Assembly: GCF_018070045.1 (NCBI RefSeq)
Contig: NZ_JAGPYK010000016.1
Coordinates: 99,721-163,720 of the forward strand
Source: Micromonospora sp. U21
GTDB taxonomy: Bacteria > Actinomycetota > Actinomycetes > Mycobacteriales > Micromonosporaceae
DNA: 64,000 bases
Direction: 5' to 3'
Position numbers and translations under genes: made by a program. Positions 16,339 through 24,629 of this stretch are shown here, piece by piece; positions within the stretch are counted from its first letter, which is position 1, and each line of letters begins with the position of its first letter. The notes under the pieces are model-generated. The model saw only the letters and a list, made by a program, of their open reading frames with translations. It was not told where the DNA came from and made no database searches.

Positions 16339-17459
16339 GCGCGGATCTCCTCGCCGTGTTCGTCGAGCCCGGGCGGCGGCAGCTCGTACCGGGCGGGGGT
16401 GTCGGAGAAGGTGATGGGGTTGCGGACCCCCGGCACGTCGCCGACGGCGACCACCGGGTCGAGCCCCAGCTCCTCGGCGAGTGCCACGCCGCCGTCGATG
16501 GTGTTGATCGGTGCGCACGGTACGCCCGCGGCGAGCAGGTCACGGAACCACTCGTCCTTGGTCCGCTTGGCGAGCCGTTCGACGAGCAGGGGCCGCAGCT
16601 GCTCGCGGTTGGCGGTGCGGTCCTGGTTGCGCCCGAAGCGTGGGTCGTCAGGCAGGTCGGGCAGGTCGAGCACCTGACAGAGCTTGCGGAACTGCCCGTC
16701 GTTGCCGGCGATGACGATCAGCTCGCCGTCGGCGGTGGGCAGCGGCTCGTACGGGAAGAGGCTGGGGTGCGCGTTGCCCATCCGGAACGGAACGGTGCCA
16801 CCGGCGACGTAGCCGCTGGAGTGGTTGACCAGGCCGGACAGCGCCGAGCCGAGCAGGTTGACCTCGACGTGCTGCCCCTTCCCGGTCGCGCCCCGGTGGT
16901 GCAGCGCGGCGAGGATGCCGATACTCGCGTGCAGCCCGGCCATCACGTCGAACACGGAGATGCCGGCCCGGTACGGCGGGCCGTCCGGGTCGCCGGTGAG
17001 ACTCATCAGGCCGGAGATCGCCTGCACCATCAGGTCGTAGCCGGGGAAGTCCGCTCCGGCGCCGGTGCCGAAACCGCTGATGCTCGCGTACACGACCTTC
17101 TCGTTGCCGGCGGTGACGGTGTCGTAGTCCAGGCCGAAGCGGGCGAGGCCGCCGGGCCGGAAGTTCTCGATCATCACGTCGGCCCGGCGGGCGAGTTCCT
17201 GCGCGGCCGCCAGGTCGTCCGGCTTCTTGAGGTCGAGGGCGACCGACCGCTTGTTGCGGTTGATGCCGAGGTAGTACGTCGAGACGCCGTCGCGGGTGGG
17301 CGGCATCCAGGTGCGGGTGTCGTCGCCACCGGGGCTCTCCACCTTGATCACCTGGGCGCCCAGGTCTGCCAGGAGCATCGTGGCGTACGGCCCGGCGAGG
17401 ATCCGGGAGAAGTCCGCGACGAGCAGGCCGGCCAGTGGCCCCGTCGATTGCTGCACCAT
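16323..17459 (-). CDS. CaiB/BaiF family (family III) CoA-transferase
   Basis: The 378-residue enzyme moves CoA between carboxylic acids. It shows the family opening LAGLLVADFSRILAGPYATM, the INRNKRSVALDLKK motif and the catalytic Asp in FPGYDLMVQA. It is the first gene of a six-gene minus-strand operon and overlaps the citryl-CoA-lyase-like gene by 16 bp, so both are likely made in step. Two CGGAC-N4-GTCCG dyads lie within 165 bp upstream, pointing to control by the IclR regulator encoded at 19095. The specific acyl acceptor is unknown. Confidence 0.93.
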   Translation of the reverse strand: MVQQSTGPLAGLLVADFSRILAGPYATMLLADLGAQVIKVESPGGDDTRTWMPPTRDGVSTYYLGINRNKRSVALDLKKPDDLAAAQELARRADVMIENFRPGGLARFGLDYDTVTAGNEKVVYASISGFGTGAGADFPGYDLMVQAISGLMSLTGDPDGPPYRAGISVFDVMAGLHASIGILAALHHRGATGKGQHVEVNLLGSALSGLVNHSSGYVAGGTVPFRMGNAHPSLFPYEPLPTADGELIVIAGNDGQFRKLCQVLDLPDLPDDPRFGRNQDRTANREQLRPLLVERLAKRTKDEWFRDLLAAGVPCAPINTIDGGVALAEELGLDPVVAVGDVPGVRNPITFSDTPARYELPPPGLDEHGEEIRAWLKS

Positions 17460-17474
17460 GTTTCCGCCCGTTCT

Positions 17475-17490
17475 GCGGACACCTGTCCGC
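17475..17490. promoter_or_regulatory. Candidate IclR operator, operon-proximal
   Basis: A perfect 16-bp palindrome, GCGGACACCTGTCCGC, lies 15 bp before the CoA-transferase start. Its core CGGAC-N4-GTCCG also occurs at 17609-17622 and 10084-10097. Placed so close to the start it would repress or gate the catabolic operon. Confidence 0.7.
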
Positions 17491-17608
17491 CGAAACAGCT
17501 TGCGTCACCGGCCGGGACCTGTCAACGGCCACTTCCTTGTGCCGAAACACGTCCTTGACACGACTCGTGACCGGGACCACACTGGCGCCACTCGGGCTGA
17601 CCGCAGAG

Positions 17609-17622
17609 CGGACAGTGGTCCG
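17609..17622. promoter_or_regulatory. Candidate IclR operator, amidohydrolase-proximal
   Basis: CGGAC-agtg-GTCCG lies 33 bp before the amidohydrolase start, in the same 195-bp divergent promoter region as the palindrome at 17475-17490. The two dyads are 133 bp apart centre to centre, one near each start codon. Confidence 0.68.
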
Positions 17623-17654
17623 GATCCCTCGTACCCGGAAAGGAAGGGGTGGCG

Positions 17655-19091
17655 ATGAGCGCAACCTCCCGGCCGGTGATCTTCCGCAACGGCCTGGTTC
17701 TCACCATGGACGACGCACACACGGTGCTGCCCGGCGCCGACGTGCTGGTCATCGGCGACCGGATCGCGGAGGTCGGCGTCGGCCTCACCGCCCCCGACGA
17801 CGCCCTGGAGATCGACGCCGCCGGCGGCATCGTCATGCCGGGAATGGTCGACACCCACCGGCACATGTGGCAGACCGCCATGCGGGGGTACGGCGCCGAC
17901 TGGACCCTGACGCAGTACTTCGTCTGGTACTACCTGGAATCCGGCAGGCTGTTCCGGCCCGAGGACGTGTACGCCGGCAACCTGCTCGCCGCGATCGAGG
18001 CGGTCGACGCGGGCGTCACCACCACCGTCGACTGGTCGCACGGCCTCCAGACGCCCGACCACGCCGACGCGGCCGTCGACGCCCTCGAGGCGGTCGACGG
18101 ACGGTTCGTGCTCGCCTACGGCAACATCCAGCAGGGCCCGTGGGAGTGGGCCACCTCGCCGGAGTTCCGTGACTTCCACCGCCGCCGCGTCGACGGTGGC
18201 AAGCTGGCCGGCTTCCAGATGGCGTTCGACGTCACCGGCGATCCCGCCTTCCCGGAGCGGGCCGCCTTCGAGGTGGCCCGGGAACTGGGCGTCGCGGTGA
18301 CCACCCACGCCGGCGTGTGGGGCGCCACCAACGACGACGGCATCCGGCTGATGCACGAGCACGGCTTCATGAGCCCCTCAACCGTCTACGTGCACGCCGC
18401 GACGCTCACCCATGACTCGTACAACAGGATCGCCGCCACCGGCGGCTCGGTCTCCGTCTCGACGGAGAGTGAGCAGAGCGCCGGGCAGGGCTATCCGCCC
18501 ACCTGGCAGCTGCGCCACCACGACATCCCGGTGTCGCTCTCCATGGACACCAGCGTCTGGTGGAGCGGCGATCTCTTCTCGGCGATGCGGAGCACCCTCG
18601 GCGCCGACCGCTCCCGCGAGCACCTGGAGGCGCACGCCAAGCAGGACACCATCACCCACTGTCACCTGCGCGCCGAGCAGGTCGTCGAGTGGGCCACCCG
18701 GGGCGGTGCCCGCGCCCTCGGCATGGACTCCACGATCGGCGCCCTCACCCCCGGCCGGCAGGCCGACATCGTCCTGATCAAGAACGACGCCTCGCCGGTG
18801 ATGTTCCCGATCCTCAACCCAAACGGTCACGTCGTCTTCCAGGCCCAGCGCGGCGACGTGCACACCGTGCTGGTGGGCGGCCGGATCGTCAAGCGGGACG
18901 GCCGCCTGGTCGACGTCGACCTCGCCGCCGCCCGGGCCGGGGTGGCGGCCACGATCGACCACCTCCGCGAGACCATGGGGGAGGAGGCGTGGCAGCGGGG
19001 CATGAACCCGGACGTCCCCGAGACCGCGATCCTGGAGAACCCGTACCAGTACACCGAGTGGGACGCCGGCTCCGCGCAATGGAAGCATTAG
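17655..19091 (+). CDS. Amidohydrolase of the ATZ/TRZ deaminase family
   Basis: The 478-residue metal-dependent hydrolase or deaminase has the full amidohydrolase metal set: the HxH motif in MVDTHRHMWQ, His in VTTHAGVWG, His in VYVHAATL and Asp in LSMDTSVWW. The C-terminal LTPGRQADIVLI block is typical of the ATZ/TRZ and guanine or 8-oxoguanine deaminase branch. It would remove an amino or similar group from a nitrogen-bearing ring, which may feed the ring-cleavage operon opposite. ATG 17655 is chosen for its GGAAGG site; a GTG two codons upstream is possible. It is followed 3 bp later by the IclR gene. Confidence 0.87.
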   Translation: MSATSRPVIFRNGLVLTMDDAHTVLPGADVLVIGDRIAEVGVGLTAPDDALEIDAAGGIVMPGMVDTHRHMWQTAMRGYGADWTLTQYFVWYYLESGRLFRPEDVYAGNLLAAIEAVDAGVTTTVDWSHGLQTPDHADAAVDALEAVDGRFVLAYGNIQQGPWEWATSPEFRDFHRRRVDGGKLAGFQMAFDVTGDPAFPERAAFEVARELGVAVTTHAGVWGATNDDGIRLMHEHGFMSPSTVYVHAATLTHDSYNRIAATGGSVSVSTESEQSAGQGYPPTWQLRHHDIPVSLSMDTSVWWSGDLFSAMRSTLGADRSREHLEAHAKQDTITHCHLRAEQVVEWATRGGARALGMDSTIGALTPGRQADIVLIKNDASPVMFPILNPNGHVVFQAQRGDVHTVLVGGRIVKRDGRLVDVDLAAARAGVAATIDHLRETMGEEAWQRGMNPDVPETAILENPYQYTEWDAGSAQWKH

Positions 19092-19094
19092 GAC

Positions 19095-19898
19095 ATGAGT
19101 GACAACGGAAGGGGCGCCGGGCCCGACTTCATCGAGGCTCTCGCCCGTGGTCTCGACGTCCTGCGCTCCTTCCGTCCGGCCTGCCCGTCGATGACGCTCA
19201 GTGAGATCGCCGCCGCCACCGGCCTGGCCCGGCCCACGGTCCGGCGCATCCTCATCACCCTCGAGTCGCTGGGCTACGTCCGCGCGGTCGGCCGTGGCCA
19301 CACCCTCACCCCGCGCGTCCTGGAACTGGGGATGGCGTACGTCAACGCGCTGAACATGTGGGACGTGGCCCGCCCGCACATGGAGAAGCTCGTCGCGCAG
19401 ACCAACGAGTCGACCTCGATGGCGCAGCTCGACGGCAGTGACATCGTCTACGTCGCCCGCGTCGCCGTACCGAAGATCGTCACGCTCGCCGTGACCATCG
19501 GCACCCGCTTCCCGGCCCCCGCGACGTCGATGGGCAAGGTGCTGCTCGCGGGGCTGCCCCCGGAGGCACTGGCCGCCGTGCTCGCCGAGCCGACCCGCTC
19601 CGGGATCACGCCCCGCTGGCAGCCCTCGCCCGGCGAGTTGGACGCCGTGTTGCGCGAGGTGCGCGCGAAGGGTTGGGCGCTCGCCGACCAGGACCTCGCT
19701 CCGGGGATCCGGTCCGTCGCCACCGGCGTCCGCGATGGAGACGGCCGGGTCATCGCCGCGATCAACGTGACCGTGCACGCCGCCGAGACGTCGCTGGAGA
19801 CGCTGCTCGACGACCATTTGCCCCTGCTGCTACGCGCCGCCGCCGACATCGGGCACGACTGGGCGCTGACGGCCGCGGTGCCGGTGACCACCGCCTGA
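19095..19898 (+). CDS. IclR-family transcriptional regulator (PcaR/PobR-like)
   Basis: The 267-residue regulator has an N-terminal winged helix (about 12-75) opening FIEALARGLDVLRSF, the typical start of the protocatechuate-regulator (PcaR/PobR) branch. An IclR effector-binding domain (about 80-255) follows, with FPAPATSMGKVLLA and the GIRSVATGVRD core. Members of this branch sense aromatic acids and control their catabolic operons. It is co-transcribed with the amidohydrolase, 3 bp apart. The repeated CGGAC-N4-GTCCG dyads near the operon and the MFS gene are its probable sites. Confidence 0.9.
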   Translation: MSDNGRGAGPDFIEALARGLDVLRSFRPACPSMTLSEIAAATGLARPTVRRILITLESLGYVRAVGRGHTLTPRVLELGMAYVNALNMWDVARPHMEKLVAQTNESTSMAQLDGSDIVYVARVAVPKIVTLAVTIGTRFPAPATSMGKVLLAGLPPEALAAVLAEPTRSGITPRWQPSPGELDAVLREVRAKGWALADQDLAPGIRSVATGVRDGDGRVIAAINVTVHAAETSLETLLDDHLPLLLRAAADIGHDWALTAAVPVTTA

Positions 19899-20401
19899 GG
19901 GTCAACCTCGCCGGCCGGGTGCGCTGAGCCGCGGCTCGCGGCGCGCAGCTCGCTCGCGGCTCGCGGCTCTGCGTCCTCCTCCTCCGCGTGCGGCCGCCGG
20001 GCCCCGGCCCTCTCTCTGTGCGCCCTCTGCTCTGCTTACGCCCGCGCAACAGTGCGGGCCCCTCGGTGTTGCGTCAGGTCAAGCAGAGCAAAGGGCACGA
20101 TCGGGGGTCAGCCCCCGGCACGTAACTCGCCGCGCCTCCACGTGGGAACCGCCCTTGGCGACTGCGTCGACGGTGGCTCGGTCGGCCCATCGCTGACCGA
20201 CACCCCGACGACCGGTTGTAATCGGAGGGCCGTTCGGACGCGCGGCCGGGCGGTCACGAAATCCGGCGGCGAATCGTCACAACCGGCGGATAGTCTGCCT
20301 GCGCGCGTCGTCGCTTCGGTACGCCGCGCCCCGCGACTGGTCGGCGCGGCACCGCCGCCACCGCCCACCAGACGCCGGCTCAACCGACTTCAGGAGCGTT
20401 T
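19899..20401. other. 503-bp gap with repeat element and exporter promoter
   Basis: No gene is supported here. The left part (about 19928-19970) is built of repeated GCGGCTCGCGG-like units. A dispersed repeat element occupies 20018-20098. The right part should contain the promoter of the DHA2 exporter; GATAGT at 20289-20294 is a possible -10 box without a clear -35. Confidence 0.5.
20018..20098. repeat. Intergenic inverted-repeat element, copy B
   Basis: Left arm 20018-20037 and right arm 20081-20098 share the CTCTGCTT / AAGCAGAGCAAA core of the element at 11683-11775, with two or three mismatches. The inner CGCAAC and GTTGCG pair is also kept. This copy lies between two plus-strand genes. 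Confidence 0.75.
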
Positions 20402-21982
20402 GTGACACAGCAATCTGTCGCGACATCGGACAAACTCGACGCCGCGGTGCTCAAGGTGGCAGGCGTCGTCGTCCTCGGCGCGATCATGTCGATCCTCGAC
20501 GTGACGGTGGTCAGCGTCGCGCTGCCGACGTTCCAGAGCGAGTTCGACGCGTCGTACGCCCGCGTCGCGTGGACGATGACGGCCTACACCCTCGCCCTGG
20601 CCACGGTGATCCCGCTGAGCGGGTGGGCGGCCGACCGGTTCGGCACCAAACGCCTCTACATGGTGGCGTTGGCCCTGTTCACCATCGGGTCCGGGCTCTG
20701 CGCCACCGCCGACACGATCGGCGAGCTGATCGGCTACCGCGTTCTGCAGGGCCTCGGCGGCGGCATGCTCATGCCGCTGGGCATGACCATCATGACCCGG
20801 GCCGCCGGGCCGCACCGGATCGGTCGGTTGATGGCGGTCCTCGGCATCCCGATGCTGCTCGGGCCGATCGGCGGCCCGATCCTCGGTGGCTGGCTGATCG
20901 ACACCGCGAGCTGGCACTGGATCTTCCTGATCAACCTGCCGATCGGCGTGATCGCGCTGGTCTACGCGCAGATGGCGCTGCCGAAGGACGCTCCCGAGCC
21001 GTCGGAGTCGTTCGACTTCATCGGCATGCTGATGCTCTCACCGGGGCTCGCGCTGTTCCTCTACGGCGTCTCGTCACTGCCGGAGACGGGCACCTTCGCC
21101 GAGACCAAGGTGTGGGCGCCCATGCTGGTCGGCGCCGCGCTGGTGGTGGCGTTCGTGCTCTACTCCTTCAAGCCCCGGCACCCGTTGCTCGACCTGCGGC
21201 TGTTCACCAACCGCAACCTGACCATCGCCTCGGTGACGCTGTTCGTGTTCATCATCGCGTTCATGGGCGCCGGCCTGCTGTTCCCGAGCTATTTCCTCCA
21301 GGTGCGCGGCGAGTCGACGCTGGCCGCCGGTCTGCTGATGGCCCCGCAGGGCATCGGCGCGATGATGACCATGCCGATCGCCGGCATGCTGGCCGACCGG
21401 GTGCCGATCGGCCGTACGGTCCCGTTCGCGCTGGCGCTCATCGTCGCCGGGTTCTTCAGCTTCACCCAGGTCGACCCGCAGACCTCGTACTGGCTGCTCG
21501 GCGGGTCGTTGTTCGTGATGGGCCTGGGCATGGGCGGCACGATGATGCCGATCATGACGTCGGCGCTGCGGACGCTCCAGGCCCACGACGTGGCGCGCGG
21601 CTCCACGCTGGTCAACATCCTCCAGCAGATCGGCGGGTCGATCGGCGCCGCGGTGATGTCGGTGATCCTCACCAACGAGCTGAACGGCTCCCGGCCGATC
21701 CCCGGCCTGGTGGACCCGAGCGGCAAGCCGGTCACCGAGGCCGGGCTGGCCATCGCCGCCCAGCAGCGGCCGGAGCTGCTCCAGCAGACGCCGGTGGACC
21801 CGTCGCTCATCGAGCGCGGGCTCGACTTCGCCGCCAGGTCGTTCGCCACCACGTTCTGGGTGGCGTTCGCGCTGGTGCTGCTCACGTTCGTTCCGGCCGC
21901 CCTGCTGCCGCGTCGGCGGAAGCCGACGCAGCCGCTCGACGACCAGGCCGAGCTGGTCAAGGCGCCCGTCGTCATCCACTGA
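20402..21982 (+). CDS. DHA2-family (EmrB/QacA) MFS drug exporter
   Basis: The 526-residue membrane protein has about fourteen transmembrane segments. It carries SILDVTVVSVALPTFQ in TM1, the MFS loop motif ADRFGTKRLYM, RVLQGLGGGMLMPLGMT in TM4 and the TM5 antiporter motif GPIGGPILGGWLI. DHA2 pumps export drugs, dyes or toxic metabolites by proton exchange. The GTG start at 20402 precedes MTQQSVATSDKLDA. No TetR-type regulator is adjacent, so control is not evident. A bidirectional hairpin follows at 21993-22030. Confidence 0.93.
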   Translation: MTQQSVATSDKLDAAVLKVAGVVVLGAIMSILDVTVVSVALPTFQSEFDASYARVAWTMTAYTLALATVIPLSGWAADRFGTKRLYMVALALFTIGSGLCATADTIGELIGYRVLQGLGGGMLMPLGMTIMTRAAGPHRIGRLMAVLGIPMLLGPIGGPILGGWLIDTASWHWIFLINLPIGVIALVYAQMALPKDAPEPSESFDFIGMLMLSPGLALFLYGVSSLPETGTFAETKVWAPMLVGAALVVAFVLYSFKPRHPLLDLRLFTNRNLTIASVTLFVFIIAFMGAGLLFPSYFLQVRGESTLAAGLLMAPQGIGAMMTMPIAGMLADRVPIGRTVPFALALIVAGFFSFTQVDPQTSYWLLGGSLFVMGLGMGGTMMPIMTSALRTLQAHDVARGSTLVNILQQIGGSIGAAVMSVILTNELNGSRPIPGLVDPSGKPVTEAGLAIAAQQRPELLQQTPVDPSLIERGLDFAARSFATTFWVAFALVLLTFVPAALLPRRRKPTQPLDDQAELVKAPVVIH

Positions 21983-21992
21983 GCGACCCGCC

Positions 21993-22030
21993 CGCCGCGC
22001 TCGACGCCCCTCGTGGTGCCGAGCGCGGCG
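21993..22030. terminator. Bidirectional hairpin between convergent genes
   Basis: A perfect 11-bp stem (21993-22003 and 22020-22030) lies between the stop codons of the exporter gene (plus) and the DUF5709 gene (minus). Confidence 0.75.
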
Positions 22031-22039
22031 GCGCGGCGT

Positions 22040-22501
22040 TCAGCGAAGGGGGCCGTCCCCGGGCCCGTTCGGGTCCTCGATGATGTGGATCGCAGCCTCC
22101 TCGGCGCTGGCGGCGCCTCCATCGATCCCGACGTCCCACGCCACCGACTCGGCCTCCTCGTCCTCGCCGAGACCCTCGTCGTCGGCGACGAGGCGACCCG
22201 CCCGCGCCTCGCGCTCGTATCCCCGTCGGGTCAGCTCATCCTCGTCGTCGACGCTCTCGGCGTACGGGTCGGTGTCCGGTTCCTCCTGGGCGAGGTGCTG
22301 CTCCAGGGACTCACCCGCCCGCTCCTCGGCGGGCGTGGTGCCGAACCGGTTCGCCGCCGTCCAGTGGTCCTCGGCGATGATGCCGGTGTCGAGTGGGTCG
22401 CTGACGCGATCGTCGTCCAGGGTGTCGGAGGCGTCCAGCACCCCGTCGTCCTCGGCCACGTTCCACTCGTCGACGGAATCCATCCGCTCGGCCTGGCTCA
22501 C
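22040..22501 (-). CDS. DUF5709 domain-containing acidic protein
   Basis: The 153-residue, very acidic protein fits DUF5709, an actinobacterial family of unknown function. The motifs VLDASDTLDDDRVSDPLDTG and PPxY-less repeats rich in Asp and Glu lead to AESVAWDVGIDGGAASAEEA. No signal peptide or membrane span is present. GTG 22501 is chosen because a GAGGAG ribosome-binding site sits 6 nt upstream. Family members are small, likely disordered cytoplasmic proteins. Confidence 0.85.
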   Translation of the reverse strand: MSQAERMDSVDEWNVAEDDGVLDASDTLDDDRVSDPLDTGIIAEDHWTAANRFGTTPAEERAGESLEQHLAQEEPDTDPYAESVDDEDELTRRGYEREARAGRLVADDEGLGEDEEAESVAWDVGIDGGAASAEEAAIHIIEDPNGPGDGPLR

Positions 22502-22623
22502 GATGGTCTCCTCTTCGTTCACGGCGCAGCGACGGGACCAGCCTATGACCGCCCACCGGCGCCGCACCCCCGAGGCCCCCGGACACGACGGGCGGACCTC
22601 GGGGTACGACTCGCGGCGCGGGA

Positions 22624-22743
22624 TCAGCGCTCCAGCAGCTCCATCACGGCGCGGGTGAACTCCGCCGGCTGCTCGATGTGCCCGAAGTGTCCGCTGCGCT
22701 CCAGCAGCACGAGACGCGAGTCCTTGAGACCCTCGTGCAGCTG
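22624..22743 (-). pseudogene. C-terminal fragment of an alpha/beta hydrolase
   Basis: The frame QLHEGLKDSRLVLLERSGHF continuing GHIEQPAEFTRAVMELLER ends at a stop (22624-22626) and is the last 40 residues of an alpha/beta hydrolase, with the catalytic-His motif GHFGH. The rest of the gene is absent and the fragment abuts the end of a WYL-domain remnant at about 22744, in a different frame. Confidence 0.78.
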
Positions 22744-22744
22744 C

Positions 22745-23160
22745 CCGGGCGCCGATCTCCCGGAGGTACGCGATCAGCTCCGGCGGCTCGTGCACCTCGA
22801 TGTCGCAGCCGAGGGTCAGCAGGCGCCACGCCAGCCAGTCCAGGGTGTCGGCGTGACCGCGCAACCGGCAGGAGTTGACGTCGATCGGCTCCAGGTCGAC
22901 CGAGGCGCCACCGAGCGGGCCGGTCATCCGCTGGACCGGTGCGTGCAGGGTCACCACCGCCCGGTAGACCGGCGTCAGTTCGAGCAGCTTCGTAGCCCAC
23001 CAGATACCAGCGGCGGCCCGCAGACACCAGCTTGTAGGGCTCGACCAGCCGCTCACCGGCCGCGCCGTCGCGCCGCCGGTAGGCGAACCGCAACTGCTCG
23101 CGGTTGGTGACGGCGGCGGCCAGCGCGGTCAGCCGCTCGGGGTTGACCGTCGGCCGACCC
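22745..23160 (-). pseudogene. Remnant of a WYL-domain transcriptional regulator
   Basis: Two frames on the minus strand together give pieces of a WYL regulator. The first is NPERLTALAAAVTNREQLRF with EPYKLVSAGRRWYLVGYEA. After a frame change near 22990 comes VTLHAPVQRM through RLRGHADTLDWLAWRLLTLG to IEVHEPPELIAYLREIGAR. The N-terminal helix-turn-helix is gone and the middle part (the segment normally between WYLV and the VTLHAP strand) is deleted. The gene was probably divergent to the epoxide hydrolase remnant at 23253. Confidence 0.82.
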
Positions 23161-23252
23161 CAGGTGAGCAGCGGTTCGACAGCAGGCCCAGCAGCCGGGC
23201 GGGGGTGTCGGATTTGGCTCACCTGACATACCTAGGTCGTAACGTGGCCGGC

Positions 23253-23453
23253 ATGGCGCCATCCCGCATCGACATCCCGCAATCGGACCTCGACGACCTG
23301 CGTGACCGGCTCTCCGGGACCCGGTGGCCCCGTTCGTTGCCCGGCGCCGAGTGGAGCCGCGGGGTGCCGGTGGACTACCTGCGCGACCTGGCCGACCACC
23401 AGCCGCTGGCGCACGCGGCGGACATCCGCGCCTTCTTCGGGAGCCTGCGGTGA
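23253..23453 (+). pseudogene. Internally deleted epoxide hydrolase (66-codon remnant)
   Basis: The reading frame begins with the N-terminal EHN segment of epoxide hydrolases (IDIPQSDLDDLRDRLSGTRW through VPVDYLRDLADH). It then jumps to the last residues of the same family (ADIRAFFGSLR). About 300 residues, including the whole catalytic domain, have been lost in frame. A TAACGT -10 box (23240-23245) 7 nt before the ATG remains, and its TGA overlaps the GTG of the next gene. It may still be transcribed and may couple translation of the downstream gene. Confidence 0.75.
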
Positions 23454-24610
23454 CCCGCCTGAGCTGGGCGCAGGTGTGCGCCCGACGCCTGGAGCGGCAC
23501 GCGCTCTCGGCGCCGGCGTCGACCGCGGCCGGGTTGGCGCCGGAGGCTGAAGCGGTCGCCGCCGTGGTGTCCGCGATGTGCGGCGCGCATGCCCAGATCG
23601 CCTCCGCCGCCGAGCTGTCCGTCGGGCTGCGGGTCCCGGGCGCCATCCGTACCGTGGTGCGCCAGGCACTGTGGACGGACCGCACCCTGGTCAAGACCCG
23701 CGGGCCACGCGGCACCGTGCACCTGCTCGCCGCCGCCGACCTGCCGATGTGGACCGGCGCGCTCTCCGAGCTGCCGGTCGCGTCGCACGAGCAGAGCCTG
23801 CTGACCCCCGAGCAGACCGAGCGGGTCCTCGCGGCCATCGCCGACGCCCTGGCAGAGGCCGAGCTGACCACCGCCGAGTTGACCGAGCAGGTCGTCGCCC
23901 GCACCGGGCCCTGGGCCGGCGATCGGGTCATGGAGGCGTTCCAGGACAAGTGGCCGAGGTGGATCTCCGCGATGGCGGCCGCCACCCGGGGCGGGGTGAT
24001 CTGCTTCGGCCCGAATCGCGGCCGCTCCACCACCTACACCAGCCCGGCCCGGTGGCTGCCCGGGTTCGCGCCGATGGGCGGTCGGGCCGCGCTGGCCGAA
24101 CTCGTCCGGCACTACCTGTACGCGTACGGGCCGGCCACCCCGGCGCAGTTCGCCCGGTGGCTGTCGGCACCCGCGACCTGGGCGGCGAAGCTGTTCGAGT
24201 CGCTGGACCTGACACCCGTCACGGTGGAGGGCGCGCGGGCGTGGGTGGCGGCCGGCGACACCGACTTCCCGGACGACCAGCCGGCGGGGTTGCGTTTGCT
24301 GCCCTACTTCGACGCGTACACGGTCGGCTGCCACCCGCGTGAGTTGCTCTTCCCCGCGGCGGCCGCCGACCGGGCGCTGGCGCGTGGGCAGGCCGGCAAC
24401 TACCCGGTGCTGCTGGTCGACGGGACGGTCGGCGGGGTGTGGCACCAGCGCCGCTCCGGTCGCACGATCCACGTGACGGTCGAGCCGTTGCGGACGCTCG
24501 GCGCCCGTCGACGGCGGGCGTTGGAGGAGCAGGTCGAGCGGGTCGGTCAGATCCTGGAAGGAACAGCGTCGCTGACCATCGGCGCGGTGGATGTCGGTCC
24601 ACACGCCTGA
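23450..24610 (+). CDS. Winged-helix DNA-binding protein, AlkZ-like DNA glycosylase family
   Basis: The 386-residue protein matches the HTH_42/AlkZ family: TRLSWAQVCARRLERHAL opening, VVSAMCGAHAQIASAAELSV, and LPYFDAYTVGCHPRELLF in the last third. Members carry tandem winged helices. AlkZ itself removes interstrand crosslinks from DNA, while most actinobacterial paralogues are uncharacterised. The catalytic QxQ motif of AlkZ is represented here by a His-Ala-Gln (AHAQ) position, so activity is uncertain. GTG 23450 overlaps the stop of the epoxide hydrolase remnant. Confidence 0.85.
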   Translation: MTRLSWAQVCARRLERHALSAPASTAAGLAPEAEAVAAVVSAMCGAHAQIASAAELSVGLRVPGAIRTVVRQALWTDRTLVKTRGPRGTVHLLAAADLPMWTGALSELPVASHEQSLLTPEQTERVLAAIADALAEAELTTAELTEQVVARTGPWAGDRVMEAFQDKWPRWISAMAAATRGGVICFGPNRGRSTTYTSPARWLPGFAPMGGRAALAELVRHYLYAYGPATPAQFARWLSAPATWAAKLFESLDLTPVTVEGARAWVAAGDTDFPDDQPAGLRLLPYFDAYTVGCHPRELLFPAAAADRALARGQAGNYPVLLVDGTVGGVWHQRRSGRTIHVTVEPLRTLGARRRRALEEQVERVGQILEGTASLTIGAVDVGPHA

Positions 24611-24629
24611 GCCGGGGCAGGATGAGGCT

